A stretch of DNA of 64,000 bases from Paragorgia papillata. Lineage: Eukaryota > Cnidaria > Anthozoa > Scleralcyonacea > Coralliidae. Position numbers and translations under genes: made by a program. This document shows, piece by piece, positions 11,901 to 22,932 of this stretch; position 1 is the first letter of the stretch, and each line of letters begins with the position of its first letter. The notes below the pieces were generated by a model, which saw nothing but the letters and a program-made list of their open reading frames with translations, was not told the origin of the DNA and did no database searches. The stretch is from NCBI GenBank assembly GCA_035771165.1, contig JAWNZC010000421.1, forward strand, positions 3,388,501 to 3,452,500, in the 5' to 3' direction.

Positions 11901-14900
11901 TGCAAGCAAATGATGTCGAAAAAAAATATCCTGCACAACCTCGAGCGAAAAAAAAATATTCCTGCACCAAAAAATTGGCCAACCCCCCCCTCAAAAATCT
12001 AATGGTCCGTCCCTTAGCTTCATGCGAGTAGAACTGTTGGTTCTCTCCTATGCTTCGAGGGTTTTTCACTGAGTTTTCCAGTTTTTCTCCCTTCACAAAT
12101 TCAACACCAGTTTCCTCAGTTAATTCTACGAACTAGTTCCATCAAGGCCAGGGGTGAGGGCCACCAGTATCTACGCGCTGAGTCTCAATCAATACAGGCG
12201 CTTTATTAGAGAGCTTCAGCATATTCGGCGTTTTTGAGACACGGACGGTGTTGACCGGAAGAACAGGAATACAATACAGAACTACTGAACCGCGTATTCT
12301 TTGAAGACTTTTTCACCCAAAACAAAGGCTATGAATAATCACATATCTAAACTGTTAGCTCATAAGCTTAAATTTCATCTTTATTTAAAAATACAGATCC
12401 TTTATTTTATATTGTAATGTAATGAAATTATCCCCCTTAAAATACAAGTTTTCTACTTTAAAAGCATGTCTATTGTAGTAAAACAACGATGACAGGCCTC
12501 AACGTTCTAGATGTTCCCGTCGTCTCAAGAACGTGAAAATGCTCTCAACGACGTCTTGTGTAGAACGACGACGGCGTTCACTTTGCTCTTGGAATTTTAA
12601 ATTGCTCATTATCATTGTTTTGAATGAAAAATGCTATTGAATTCAATCGCCGTCCGTGGCTCTAAAACGCCTGTATGCTTAAAGGGACACTCTACCCCCC
12701 AAACAAGTGGTGTTCATATGAAAGGTCTATATGTACTTACTTTGGAATGGGTATTCATTTCCTTCAAATCTTTTTGGTTTTCGAGAAATTTGACTTTGTT
12801 TGTCGTATTTTTGACACACTGTAGTCCGCCATGTTCGCTTTGCTTGCGGGCGAAAGCGGTCGCTCCCATTAGCGTTTTGACGTCATTGAGTGATAGAAAG
12901 AAATTGTCCTTCGACAGCGTGGTGTTTCATTAGCATAAACATCTTTGGTTTATCGGTTTATACTTTTTACAATGCCTCATTGCATGGTGCCCGACTGCAC
13001 AAATAATTCACGCAAGACTGCGGGAATAAGTTACCATCGACTTCCTGCAGATGATCGACTGCGACAAGCCTGGCTGGCCAGAATTCGCCGTACTAATCCA
13101 CGTTCGCGCAGCAACTCGTTTGTTTGTTCGGAACATTTTACGCCTGATTGCTTCGATAAAACTATACCTGGATTAGTGGCTGGCTACCAGAAAAGGAGGA
13201 AACTGAAAGGTAATTCGCTTCCATCAATATTTCCTCGAAGATGTGCCGAAAAACCTAGAGTTGCCAGCGAACGAAGAAATTTCAGAGCCTCCAGACAAGA
13301 GGTATTGCCGGCTGTAACACATAGTTGATTTGGCGGAGTTTATACGTTGTGTATATATATTATAAATACTCGTACATATTTAAAAAATAAATAAAATTCA
13401 AAACAAACACAATGACTAAAGTTTGTTTCTATGTGTTTATTGTAGTTAAATCCAGACATTACATTCAGACATTACATTCAGACATTACATATTTTCTTAT
13501 TATAAGATGTTAGACAACCTTGTTTCATTCGAAACAACCTCAAAGGCAGAATATGTGAACCCAATACCTTGCGAATCACCTGAAAACTCTGCTAGTAGCG
13601 CTAACGATGTAAGTGAAATGCAATTCACCGATGAAGATCTTGGGCTGGCGAGTATCGAAGAATGCAAATCGTCTGAAGGTACTTGTACTGATGCTCCTTT
13701 AGTTTTATCCTTTGCTGAAGACTGTGGCACAACAACAACTACAACTGATACTGAGATCCAATGTGAACTGTTAGTGAGAGCAACTAGAAGTGTTGAAGTG
13801 CAAACGGAACCTGTACTTCTTGCCTGTCAAACAGATAACAACCCCCCAAGTCCACATGAAGTTACACATTCTGTTGGAGTCTGGAAGTCTACACCATTTG
13901 CCAAAAATATTGCTACAAAACCTAAGCCGAATAAATCAGCAGCAATTGCAAGCCACATCAGCAGATTTAAGCAAAAGTGAACAGTTATCTGTTTTAACAC
14001 TTGCCTAATTACAAAGGTCGCAGATCAAGGTGATTAAGTCAAAGGTATATTAATGGCACCAAAAAAGTAGAATGCTGCATAGGCAGTGTTTTGAATATAG
14101 AAAAGTTAATAGGTTGTGAACTGCCGAGAATTTTGAGGAATGAAATACTGATGTTTCCGACCACATGCCCATGATAAACAACAATTTCTTAAGGTATGTA
14201 TGCCTTTCAATACTCAAAGTATATAATGAAGTATAATTAATACTAACAAATAACAAATGACAACTAAATAATATATACATGTAATTATACAAAGGTGATG
14301 TTTAATTTTCCCCATCAGACGCTTCCCTATGCCCAACAAACACATGTTCATCTTCCGGTCCAGGAGGTGGAAAATGCGCTCTAATACAGCTTACTGCACA
14401 AGAGGGAAGCACAACTCTCACATGCCTTCCAAGTACTCCCCAGCCTAATCGTGCAAGTTGTCTATATGCAATATGCCTGTGCTTTTGGTGTTCTGGTCCT
14501 TCATAAGCATTCTCATATTGTTGCTTATACTGGTACCATGCTGTTCGAAGAACCCACTGATTCAAACACACAACTGAGAATCCAGGGTTATCAGTTATGC
14601 AAGAAATATTTGTTTTTAATTTTTCGAGGACCACCGCTTCTTCGTTGAGGGAGATCATCTCGGGGATTTCTTGGCAACAAACACACTCTACCACTGCATC
14701 CATCATTTGACAATTGCCACACTGACACCTAACGTTGCATTAAAGCATATTCAAAAAGAATACAAACGAAGAGTCTTATTATTTTTCTTTGCTCGCAAAG
14801 TGAAGTCTTTATATTTATATTTATTGATATTTATATGTATGCATTTAAATTTGAAGAAGTCACTAGCCGACAAACAAATCAGTATACATTTTAATACTCA

Positions 14901-17472
14901 AATATTTATGAACAATTATGGTCACACTTTACAAGAGATTATGTTGTTGTTTTAACTTACCATTCTAAGTTATCCAAACGGCTTTCGTCAACGGATAAAT
15001 CCAAGTTTTCTTCGTCAGTAGAATCGTCATCAGAACTAGACGAAGACACTGTTTTGGTAGGCTCAAACTGGTAGGGCTGTATCGAGTCGATAGAGTACTC
15101 TGCTTCCTCGGCTGGACTGCCTGGACTATTTGAACGGCACGACATTGCCATAGTATCCTCATTGTCGGAAGAGCTACTACTCGATCCGGACATTTGTATA
15201 TTTCGACAATTTCTCCGTTTTAAATACAGAAACAACAACCTCCATAAAAGAAAACACAGACGCTCGTGGATTTTCTATCACTCAATGACGTCAAAACGCT
15301 AATGGGAGCGACCGCTTTCGCCCGCAAGCAAAGCAAACATGGCGGCCAACAGTGTGTCAAAAATACGACAAACAAAGTCAAATTTCTCGAAAACCAAAAA
15401 GATTTGAAGGAAATGAATACCCATTCCAAAGTAAGTACATATAGACCTTTCATATGAACACCACTTGTTTGGGGGGTAGAGTGTCCCTTTAAGCTCTTTA
15501 TTATGGGAGAAAGGACATATAAATCATCATGTTTTTGAGGTATCAAAGGTTTACTATCGAATGTTTTAGATTGAGTTGCCTAGCCCTTTGGACCTGAGTT
15601 GGCCGACAAGCTTCAAAGATAGAATTGTGTACATCATCCGCGCTCCAATAATATTTGCGTTGCACTTGACTTTGTCGGACGTACGCAAACTGGTAAGAAT
15701 ATGAGAAGAAAGAAAGAAAGGATGTAGCAAGGAAGGAAGGAAGAAAGGAAAAGAGGGCGAAAGGAATCACATGTGATTTTGGAGCACGTTCATGTGGAAT
15801 TTTTGTAAGGGAAGGGAGGGATGGGTAGGAAGAAACGATGGAAGGAAGAGAGGAAGGAAAAGAAGGTGAAATGAAAGAGAAGGAAGGAAGAAACGAACGA
15901 AGGAGGGAAGGGAGGGGGAAGGAGAGGTGGAAGAGAGAGGGAAGGTGGTGAAAGGAGGAACGGAAGGAACGAAGGAGGAAAGGAGAGAGAGAGAAAAGAA
16001 GGAAAGGAAAAAGGAAGACGGAAAAAAGAAAGGGAGGGAAGGGAAGAGGGGGGGGGGGGGGGGGAGATGGAGGAAGGGGCGAAAGAAGTGAGGAATGAAC
16101 GAAGGACGGATGGACGAACAGACAGACAGACGCACAGAAGAAAAGGGTATCGGAACAGAATTCAATATGTACCTTATTTTCATTTTCAGGAGAAGCGTGG
16201 AAGATATCCTTGGACGTTTTTTGTTTCCATATTGTGGATCGTAGTGTTTTCTTACTTTATGGTGTGGTGGGCAAAAGAAATTTCCGTAACCATGGGTATT
16301 GACGACGAAACAATGGGTCTCACAGTGTTAGCAGCAGGGACGAGTATTCCTGATTTAATTACAAGTGTTTTGGTAGCGCGAAAAGGTTATGGTGACATGG
16401 CTGTTTCCAGTTCTGTTGGAAGCAACCTTTTTGACGTCACAATAGGGTAAAATTTGCATACATTGTTATGGATATATCTCGACATAGTCCCTAGAAATAA
16501 ATTGTCTGGAAACGCGACCAAAGTCTTTGTTCTAGGTTTTTGTTCACGTTTGTGCACCTTATTTCACCTTAACGCTTGCTGAACGCATTGTATTTTTGGT
16601 ATAATGAAGCAATCAACCAATAGCAGCATTGCTTTATAAATATTAATGAACGTAAAACAAAAGATTGTGCACCTTATTTGCCACCCTCAACCTAAATTGT
16701 AGCTCATTGTTAACCGCTTTGATGTTCGCCGCGTCTCCAGACAATATAATTCTAGGGACTATGATCTCGATGATGTTAGCGTGGTGTCTCTCACCGCTTA
16801 AGTTAAACCAGGTAGAATGGGGTTAGTACTTGGATAGGTGACCACATTAGCTTTATGTGAGTAGAATTACTGATTCTCTCCTGTGCCTCAAGGGTTTTTC
16901 ATCGGGTTTTTCTCCCTCCACAAAATCAACACCATAGTTTCTCCAGTTAATTATTTGACTAATCATCGACGTTCACTGGTGACTACTAAGGCACGGTAGA
17001 GGGTAGGTTGTAGAGTTCCACTCTTAGATACCAGAATATTCAAACCAGATGCCATTATGAAAGGGACATTCAGTTTTGTAGTGGTCTCCACTCGTTTTTG
17101 AGGCTTGAAGAGTACACGGTTGGTCATTTTCCTTACGAGTTTCCTTGGTAAACTAACCCCAAAATTTCACGGCGTATTGTGTTGTAGAAATCGTTGGACT
17201 ATAGTATTTTTTCTATTTATTTATTTAGGCTTCCTTTACCGTGGCTAGTGTGGAGTGCGATACACAGTGGACGAGCATTTGAAGTGACCAGTAGTGGTTT
17301 AACCTGTTTAACCTGTATGCTTTTTGTCATGCTTTTAGCAGTCGTGATCTCCATTGTAGTTTGCAAGTGGAAAATGAGCAAAGCATTAGGTGTCTCAATG
17401 CTTCTATTATATGTCGGTTTTCTGGTGTTCTCAGTACTACTACAGAAAGACGTTATTAGTTGTCCACTCTAG
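5925..17472 (+). CDS. K+-dependent Na+/Ca2+ exchanger (SLC24/NCKX family)
   Basis: Plasma-membrane antiporter that extrudes Ca2+ (with K+) against Na+. Exons 5925-6773, 9590-9689, 10074-10420, 16190-16446 and 17229-17472 give 598 residues. The start is the first ATG in the open frame; the frame extends upstream only without an ATG. Seen: a hydrophobic signal-anchor (about 13-32), an N-glycosylation-rich extracellular segment, the alpha-1 repeat (about 134-178, GGSAPELF with Glu145, then VGSAVFN), a Ser/Thr-rich cytosolic loop of about 185 residues from exons 2-3, and the alpha-2 repeat (about 475-520, AAGTSIPD, then GSNLFD). The Asp in SNLFD (about 514) is the one linked to K+ dependence in NCKX2, so K+ dependence is expected. 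Which SLC24 paralogue it matches is not clear. AATAAA at 17862 is a candidate poly(A) signal. Confidence 0.93.
6785..7215. repeat. Cluster of GTCTGGCGTTAG foldback repeat fragments
   Basis: Four copies of an ATCGTCTGGCGTT(A/C)G-type motif in the first NCKX intron, with linked GACTTTCCCTTTAGAGATGA-like sequence. The same family recurs near 2090, 7960, 33070, 46290 and 63160-63470. The rest of the intron (7600-9589) shows only AT-rich sequence, with weak repeats of AAAAACTTGTCAA near 8975-9225. Confidence 0.7.
7472..7592. mobile_element. Harbinger-like MITE with TTA target duplication
   Basis: Hairpin element starting GGCCCCGTTTACACTA (7475) and ending TAGTGTAAACGGGGCC (7589), flanked by TTA on both sides (7472-7474, 7590-7592). 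The 115-bp body is nearly a perfect palindrome. A 3-bp TTA duplication is typical of PIF/Harbinger; the family call is inference. A half copy (CCCCGTTTACACAATGCC) is at about 50527. Confidence 0.8.
10585..12016. mobile_element. TIR element with TTA target duplication
   Basis: The inverted ends are GGGACGGACCATTAGATTTT (10588) and its mirror ending at 12013, flanked by TTA at 10585-10587 and 12014-12016. Many AAAAAAATATCCTGCA-type motifs lie inside. No transposase frame is visible, so it is non-autonomous; Harbinger-like by its TTA. It interrupts the SINE and is itself interrupted by a hAT-like element. Confidence 0.8.
10972..11411. mobile_element. hAT-like non-autonomous element (nested), copy 1
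   Basis: Starts CAGGCGCGCAACTAGGGG and ends CTAGTTGCGCCCCTG; AGTCT is repeated on both sides. Very similar in sequence to the element at 26408-26771 in NOL6. CAGGG...CCCTG ends suggest hAT; the family is inference. Confidence 0.75.
12972..13980 (+). CDS. THAP-domain protein encoded inside the Kolobok-like element
   Basis: Exon 12972-13301 encodes an N-terminal THAP zinc finger (residues 1-90) with the C2CH ligands Cys4, Cys9 and a Cys-x2-His in FVCSEHF (Cys about 53, His about 56), the conserved W of QAWLARI, and the closing SLPSIFP motif. These are DNA-binding domains typical of Kolobok and P-type transposases. GAG/GTATTG at 13301 and TAAG/ATG at 13506 allow an in-frame join to a second exon 13507-13980. 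That exon adds an acidic, Ser/Thr-rich tail with repeated QT(E/D)-type motifs (VQTEP, CQTDN) and a basic end, giving 267 residues. No RNase-H-like acidic core is seen. The second exon could be a separate small frame; the splice is my model. Confidence 0.75.
14302..15193 (-). CDS. P2X7 cytoplasmic-tail (ballast/zinc-cysteine) domain protein inside the element
   Basis: Exons 15193-14961 and 14728-14302 join in frame to 219 residues. Residues 1-77 are Ser/Asp/Glu-rich and disordered. From residue 78 comes WCQCGNC, then [43 protein letters not shown] and IRAHFP. This is the order of the Zn-coordinating Cys region in the cytosolic ballast of vertebrate P2X7 receptors and of the so-called P2X7-like proteins of invertebrates. 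The acceptor at 14729 (TTAG/GTGTCAG) completes the Trp codon of WCQCGNC, which supports the intron. No P2X channel part (no membrane helices) is present. It converges on the THAP gene and lies between the inverted ends of the transposon, so it is probably cargo. Molecular role unknown; Zn binding is inferred. Confidence 0.85.
15700..16078. repeat. GGAA/GGGA-rich purine tract
   Basis: About 380 bp of imperfect GGAA, GGGA and GAAA repeats with a G15-type run near 16050, ending about 110 bp before the fourth NCKX exon. Frames reading Pro/Ser/Phe-rich sequence on the other strand are artefacts. Confidence 0.9.
16476..16770. mobile_element. MITE with 7-bp target duplication
   Basis: Inverted ends CATAGTCCCTAGAA (16483) and TTCTAGGGACTATG (16763), arms about 33 bp, flanked by ATCTCGA at 16476-16482 and 16764-16770. 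It is in the last NCKX intron, directly before the second 5S-like SINE. Confidence 0.8.
16771..17000 (+). mobile_element. 5S-rRNA-like SINE, second copy
   Basis: Contains AGTTAAACCAGG then GGTTAGTACTTGGATAGGTGACC, which tracks 5S rRNA from the box A region to box C. It is followed by a unique tail shared with the copy at 10.5/12.0 kb. The 3' limit is uncertain. It is not a functional 5S gene, since the outer stem halves are missing. Confidence 0.65.
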
Positions 17473-18999
17473 TACAGAGTGCACGATGGATTAAATTAAT
17501 ATTTTGAGTGTTTTCATGACGATAATTTTATATTCAAGATAGGTTTGTGAACACACAATGTTCATTTATTTATTAGCAAATATACAATCTTGAATTAAAA
17601 TTATCCATACGTTTATGCTTTACATAAACGTATGTTAGTTGTTGTACTAAGCCATCGTTAAAACTCAGACCGACAGTAGCAACTATCGCAACACTTTGCA
17701 AACTTTAAACTGAAAAACCAATATTTATATGTAAATAATTGTTTGTGTACTGTGTACATGATCAGACCGGTTCTCAGGTCTGTTCGAAAAAATGCAACGA
17801 CGTCCGATGCAGCGGAGCGCCAGCTTTAGCAATGAGTTAGCCTTCAGGATATACGGTATTTAATAAAGGAACAATTATTTATTGTTTAGTATTATTTAGT
17901 GATATGATTGTTGAATCGTGGTTTATTTGCTATATTTAATGTGAACAATTTAATATCAACTGTCAATCACAATTCTGTTCAAATGTGCACATAAAATTTG
18001 TATTGAATGCAATAAAATAAATCAGTACTAAAAATCAATGTATCGAATGGAAATTACTATATATACTGGAAAACCCTCGACTGCCCTGAATAATTTGCCT
18101 GGTGTAACCAACAACTTACATAACATGCATGGTTGAAGAGATATTGCCGAAAGAGCATTATTAATAATATTTTGTACTGATATTTTACTGTCGGCTACTT
18201 TGTGTGGCTCCGTTATTCAAGGGTTATGTAATTCAGAAAACGCTGAGCGAGATAGTATTTATTACCACGTTCACAATAACGTTTAATGAGAGTTTATACA
18301 AAATCTATACATTACAATTAATAAAATCGTACAAAGCAGCTGTATTTGTTATCACACGTATTCAGTTTGCGAAGGAAACGTTTTGTTGATATCGATACTC
18401 AATAGCTTTGCCCGGCGACAGTCGACTGAGAACAACATATTCAGAATCTACCATTACTGTATGTAAACTTACTTTCTCCGTCTCAAACTCTAGCACACTG
18501 CTCGAATAAAAGAACTTTTGTCCATTTTGTAGCTATTCCAGTTCAATTTCCAAGGATGTGTTTCATTATATTCCATTCCAACGGTGTAAACAGCAAGCCA
18601 AATGACGCCCTTCGAAACCATTTTCAAAATTTCGCTTGTCCACTGTAATGTTGTGGCGGGAAAATCTTTAGCCAATCAGAACGTCGATAGTTGATACGGC
18701 ATTTTACACCAGGGAAAAACACCGTACGATCACGAACGCTACCGCTATACCACTTTTGAGAGCGATTTTTAACTTTTTTTTACAAAATATGAATATAGAG
18801 AAAAAAACATCCCACGATTTTACGAAAAACGTACAAATACCAAATTATGTCCAAGCAAGAATTTCATAGTTATGTCTGAGTGTATACCTTTCTGGCTAAA
18901 GAGAGCATGGACATATATTCCCAAGCTAGTAGAACTGTCTTCAGCATTTCAGCTTGATAAACGTTTCCCAAAGCCATCAAACCACAGATTATTTCCGCA
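17473..18999. other. Intergenic region, NCKX 3' to Homer 3'
   Basis: Tail-to-tail spacer, AT-rich. NCKX 3' UTR and poly(A) candidates (AATAAA near 17862 and 18010) occupy the left part. No gene or clear repeat seen. Confidence 0.6.
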
Positions 19000-21900
19000 T
19001 TAGACAGTTAATTTCTGTCTCACTAGTTCCTGAACACTGTTCAATTCGTGTACATGTGTATCTAGTTTACTAAAAAGTTCTCTCAGCTCTGTCAGTTTTC
19101 CTTCTTGTTCAGCCATTGTTCTTGCTTTCGTGGAAAATTCATCTGTAGCTGACTGAAGACGCTCATTGTCTGACTTTAAGTCCTACAGAAATAAAGTGTT
19201 TTTTACCCAATAGATTCTATTTAAACTAACTTTATTTACTTTATATTTATTTTTATTTGATTATGAACACCAAAGATAGAAAATTACATACCCGAACTCG
19301 ATCAGCTAACTCATTGTTGGTTAATTTTACACTCTGGAGTTCGCTTAACTGCAACGTCATTCTGGCAATCTCCTGCAAACAGTTTAAAACCTTATCACAT
19401 CACTATTTCTCATTTTATTTTGTTTCATTTCCTCCCATTTCACTTTCATTTCAGATATTATAAAATGTCCATAAAGAGCCCAATCTTTAAAAATTACAAT
19501 CTGTTTGGAACAAGTTTTTGTGATACAGATAATTTGAATAAATAATCTTAGTTTTTAAGACAAACCTGTGATTGCTGTTCAATTGAACTTTCCATTGAAA
19601 CGACTTTATGTTCTAACAAGCTCTTTTCTGATTGTAACTGATTCACATTTCCAAATGATTTTCCACTTTCTTGTTGCAAAAAGTCCAACTCTTGCACCTG
19701 GAAAATATTTTTCTCAAATTTAAATTAATTTTAAAAGGGACAATCACATTACAAATGAAAAAATTGAGCCAGGATTCTAGAAATCAATGTTTGCAAAATA
19801 TCGACTTACCCTAGTCCGTAGACGAGCATTTTCTTCTTTGTACATTAGGAGTTGTTTCTTCCATTCTTCTACATTTGATGTGCTTTCTTGTAATGCTGTG
19901 GTCAGACGGGCATTGTTATTCCGCAAATTTTGTAGCTCAGTTTCCCATTTCTTGGCATTAGCAGAGCTAAATGGACAATATAGCAGTTTATAGCCAACCA
20001 AATAGCACCAAATGCTACTGACTAGTAAAATTAACTAGTGCATAATAAATAAAACATGGTACCTTTGAGCAAGCGCTAGTTTTAATTTGTCATTTTCATA
20101 TTTCAATTGTGCATCTATGGAGGTTGACATTGGCTTGGAGCCATTCACTGACATAGATGATTCCTGCAGCAATAAAAATTTAATATTTAATTATGTCTAG
20201 ACTAAGGTTAAAAAAACACAACTTTAAGATGGACAACAGCAAACCTCTTGATTTGTAGAGCCACCTGATCCTCCACTGTTTACTGAAGATGATCTGTCCT
20301 TTGGTTTGGATGAACCATTTTGAACAGGAGTTGGATTTGAGGTTGTGACACTGGTGTTAGTGGTTACTGGTTGCGATGAAGAGTTTGCACTTTCTTGCTT
20401 GACATCAAGGGATTTCACTGATCCATGAGCTTTCTTGAATATATCTTCAAACTTTAAAAATATGTATACATTATACTGTTACTACTGTATATTATTGTAA
20501 AGTGAAACAGTTACTGTATTCACAAGCATGCAAAATCCACTTGGCTTCTCCAAAAAAACTAGGTTTCTTTGGACACACAAACTAATGATTTTAAAATCAA
20601 TTATAATGAATTAGGTCATACTTAAAATTAGCAAAACATACAGTATTAGTCTGTAATATTGTAAGTACAATATTAGTCTGTAATTATTTAATATGGCTAA
20701 TATTATAATATTTAAACTTAAATTAATGAAGCATACTTTTAGCGACTAAGAAGTTGGAGACTTTTTTTATTGTTAGTATTCTGTTTTATTTTATCTGGCT
20801 TTGTACTGTTCAGTCTACTTTATTTCATAGTTGGGGAAGTTCATGATCCTTGATATAGATATTGTATGTATTAATTTATTCATAAAAAATCACTTGCATG
20901 TCATATTGGAAAATAAGTGTTAGAAACCTTCTTAAGATCATCTTCATTTGGAAATCCAACACCATAAATTGTTCCAGCCTTTGGATCAGACCATTGTCCA
21001 AATTTCTGTGCAGTCTTAGTGAAAATCATATCTGATGTAATCGTACTATTCAAAATAGCCTATCAAAAATACAAAATAAAATAATAAAAGAAATACATGA
21101 AAAATATTAACCTATTCCTGGGCCTGAGTCAGCTAAAAACAACCCCTTTGTTATTCTGATTTTACTCTGCTTAACATCAGTTGATTTTAGTTGTCAAAAA
21201 CCCTCATGAGGCAGCAATATGGTTACCAGGCAATTATAAAATATTAAACCAAAGTTTCAGTACCTTTACTTGGTCTACTGCATACTAACACAATCATTGT
21301 GAGATAAAATACCAATTCACAATCTGAACATTATATTTGCTTGAGTAAAAATCCGTTACTATATTGAACCCAAGAGCTACCCCCAGGAAGCAGAACCCTG
21401 TGATAATGGGGCAGAAACGTACTCCAGTCTAGACAATCTTATAATAAAGCAGGTTTAGATGCGACGTAATAATGAGTAGAAAAATGTTTGGAAAGATGAG
21501 TAAACAAATTGGACTGTAACACCCCACAGAGAAAATATTATAAACAAATAATATAACGTAACTTAGAACAATTATCAATCTTTCAAACATGATTTAGTTG
21601 CATTCCGGCCGCTGATTTAAGCGTGAAGCGTTAATGAAATCTTTTTAGAATAAAAGAACACAATAAATGTAACAAATCAGCGGCTAATTGCTAATATTCC
21701 ATAAATGTAAAGTAATTCTTCCAAAGATCTTAATATTCGCCATTGTCAGCTTCAGAGTAAGAAATCACATAAAAATATGAAGATATCATTACCTTGGAGC
21801 CATCAACGGATATAATTCGGTATGTTTTCCGATTAGGATCATGATAGAAAGATATAGAAACAGTTTGTTTAGTACAGGGAAGCCAACTCGTCTTCGTCGC

Positions 21901-22049
21901 TCGGTCGATTTCAAAGATCTGCGCTCGTGTACTCCATATCGGTTGTTCCCTGTGTTTAAGAATTAAAAAAATGGTAGAATTAAGTTTAGTGCATGCCTCA
22001 TTGAACAAAGTAAGGAGAAGCGGAAAGGAAAAATCCAAACATACCCCAT
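19000..22049 (-). CDS. HOMER: Homer scaffold protein
   Basis: Post-synaptic-type scaffold that links metabotropic glutamate receptors, IP3 receptors and Shank through proline motifs. Nine exons: 22049-22045, 21949-21793, 21059-20928, 20451-20245, 20163-20063, 19966-19810, 19697-19566, 19372-19292, 19182-19000, giving 384 residues. Seen: MGEQPIW start and EVH1 domain (about 1-112) with Trp24 and the FGQW motif (about 74-77), a low-complexity Ser/Thr/Asn linker (about 112-180), and a long coiled coil (about 190-384) with the family block [20 protein letters not shown]. The first coding exon is only ATGGG, as in vertebrate Homer genes. It is divergent with HDHD5 (883 bp between start codons). 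Animals outside vertebrates usually have one Homer, so no number is assigned. Confidence 0.95.
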
Positions 22050-22932
22050 GACTTGATTGTTCGCCAGATTTCGACTGCGAGCCAAACCAAGCGTATCCCG
22101 CTCTTCGTCTCTTCAGTCTCTTTTAAACGAAGAAAATTCCTGACTCCGCGGGTGGCCTAACAAAGTTGCGGGTTAAAGAGATCTAAAAATAGGTCCTTAC
22201 GTAATCCTTCCGCATTTTTTCCGTTTTTGGAGACAAATTATTTTTTACCTGAAACGGTTTTGATACTGTCGAGTAGAGCAGATTTTTTTAGAAGCATTCC
22301 TATTACTGTATCAGAAGTTGTTTTAATTTTATTCATTTTCAAAGGCAACTCTGGGCTGTGTCTGGGGACGAGAACAGCAGGGAATTTTGTCTGCGCTGTT
22401 AAAAAATATCGCGGGGTCATCGTGTTTTGTATCGTCTGTTGACCACAACGTACTCAAGTCGTTGTCACCCAATTTAAATATCGTACGATTCACTAAAATA
22501 TCTTTCTATTTCTTCATGTTGTGGGAGGCTGCTTCTGACTGTTTCCAGTGTCCTTTCACAAGCCGTTTTACAAACCATACACCTTTTTCTGGGGGAAATA
22601 AGGCCATATAAAGGGTTGTGGAAAAAATTTACCGCCATCTTTGTTTATGTTTTTGAAGTCCCCAGACTCCCCACGACAACTCGCGCGACGCATGCGCAGA
22701 CAAAATTCCCTGCTGTTGTGTAGCAGTTTATTAAATTATTGTAAACATTTTCAACGCAAGAAACCTTTTCTAAACGAAATCGAACTACAATCTACTTCTA
22801 CAGAAAATGCTGCAATGGTTGGTAGCTTTATCTTAGCACTGCGCTGTCAGTTGTATGCTTTCACAGACTGTCAGTTTAATACCCGTTCTAGACAACAGTG
22901 AGTTTTGATCAACATTTGAAGCAAGAGAAAAG
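22050..22932. promoter_or_regulatory. Shared divergent promoter region, Homer / HDHD5
   Basis: Head-to-head spacer of 883 bp between the two ATGs. It is richer in CpG than its surroundings and holds an NRF-1-like palindrome GACGCATGCGCA at 22687-22698, about 240 bp before the HDHD5 start. NRF-1 sites are common in promoters of nuclear genes for mitochondrial proteins. No TATA box is evident. The role is inference. Confidence 0.5.

Larger units (their letters stand above)
10483..12170 (+). mobile_element. 5S-rRNA-like SINE, split by a later insertion
   Basis: The left part holds GGTTAGTACCCGGATGGGTGACC, matching the internal promoter end of 5S rRNA, ending at 10587. The right part resumes at 12014 and aligns with the tail of the second copy at 16.8 kb (GTAGAA...GATTCTCTCCT, then AGGGTTTTTCA). 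The two parts are separated by the 10588-12013 element. Outer limits are approximate. It lies in the third NCKX intron. Confidence 0.7.
12679..15492. mobile_element. Kolobok/T2-like DNA transposon carrying two genes
   Basis: Perfect TTAA duplication at 12679-12682 and 15489-15492, and 217-bp terminal inverted repeats (12683-12899 and 15272-15488) that differ at only a few positions. Each end reads TTAAAGGGACACTC, matching the TTAAAGGRR signature known for T2/Kolobok elements. Kolobok transposases carry an N-terminal THAP domain, and a THAP gene is present, but I see no catalytic transposase core. Inside are a THAP gene on the plus strand and a P2X7-tail gene on the minus strand, converging near 14.0-14.3 kb. 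It lies in the third NCKX intron. Confidence 0.88.

Noticed and set aside
16771..16850. Possible 5S rRNA gene
   Set aside because: Only the inner promoter-like part matches; the 5' and 3' stem strands and a T-run terminator at the right place are absent.
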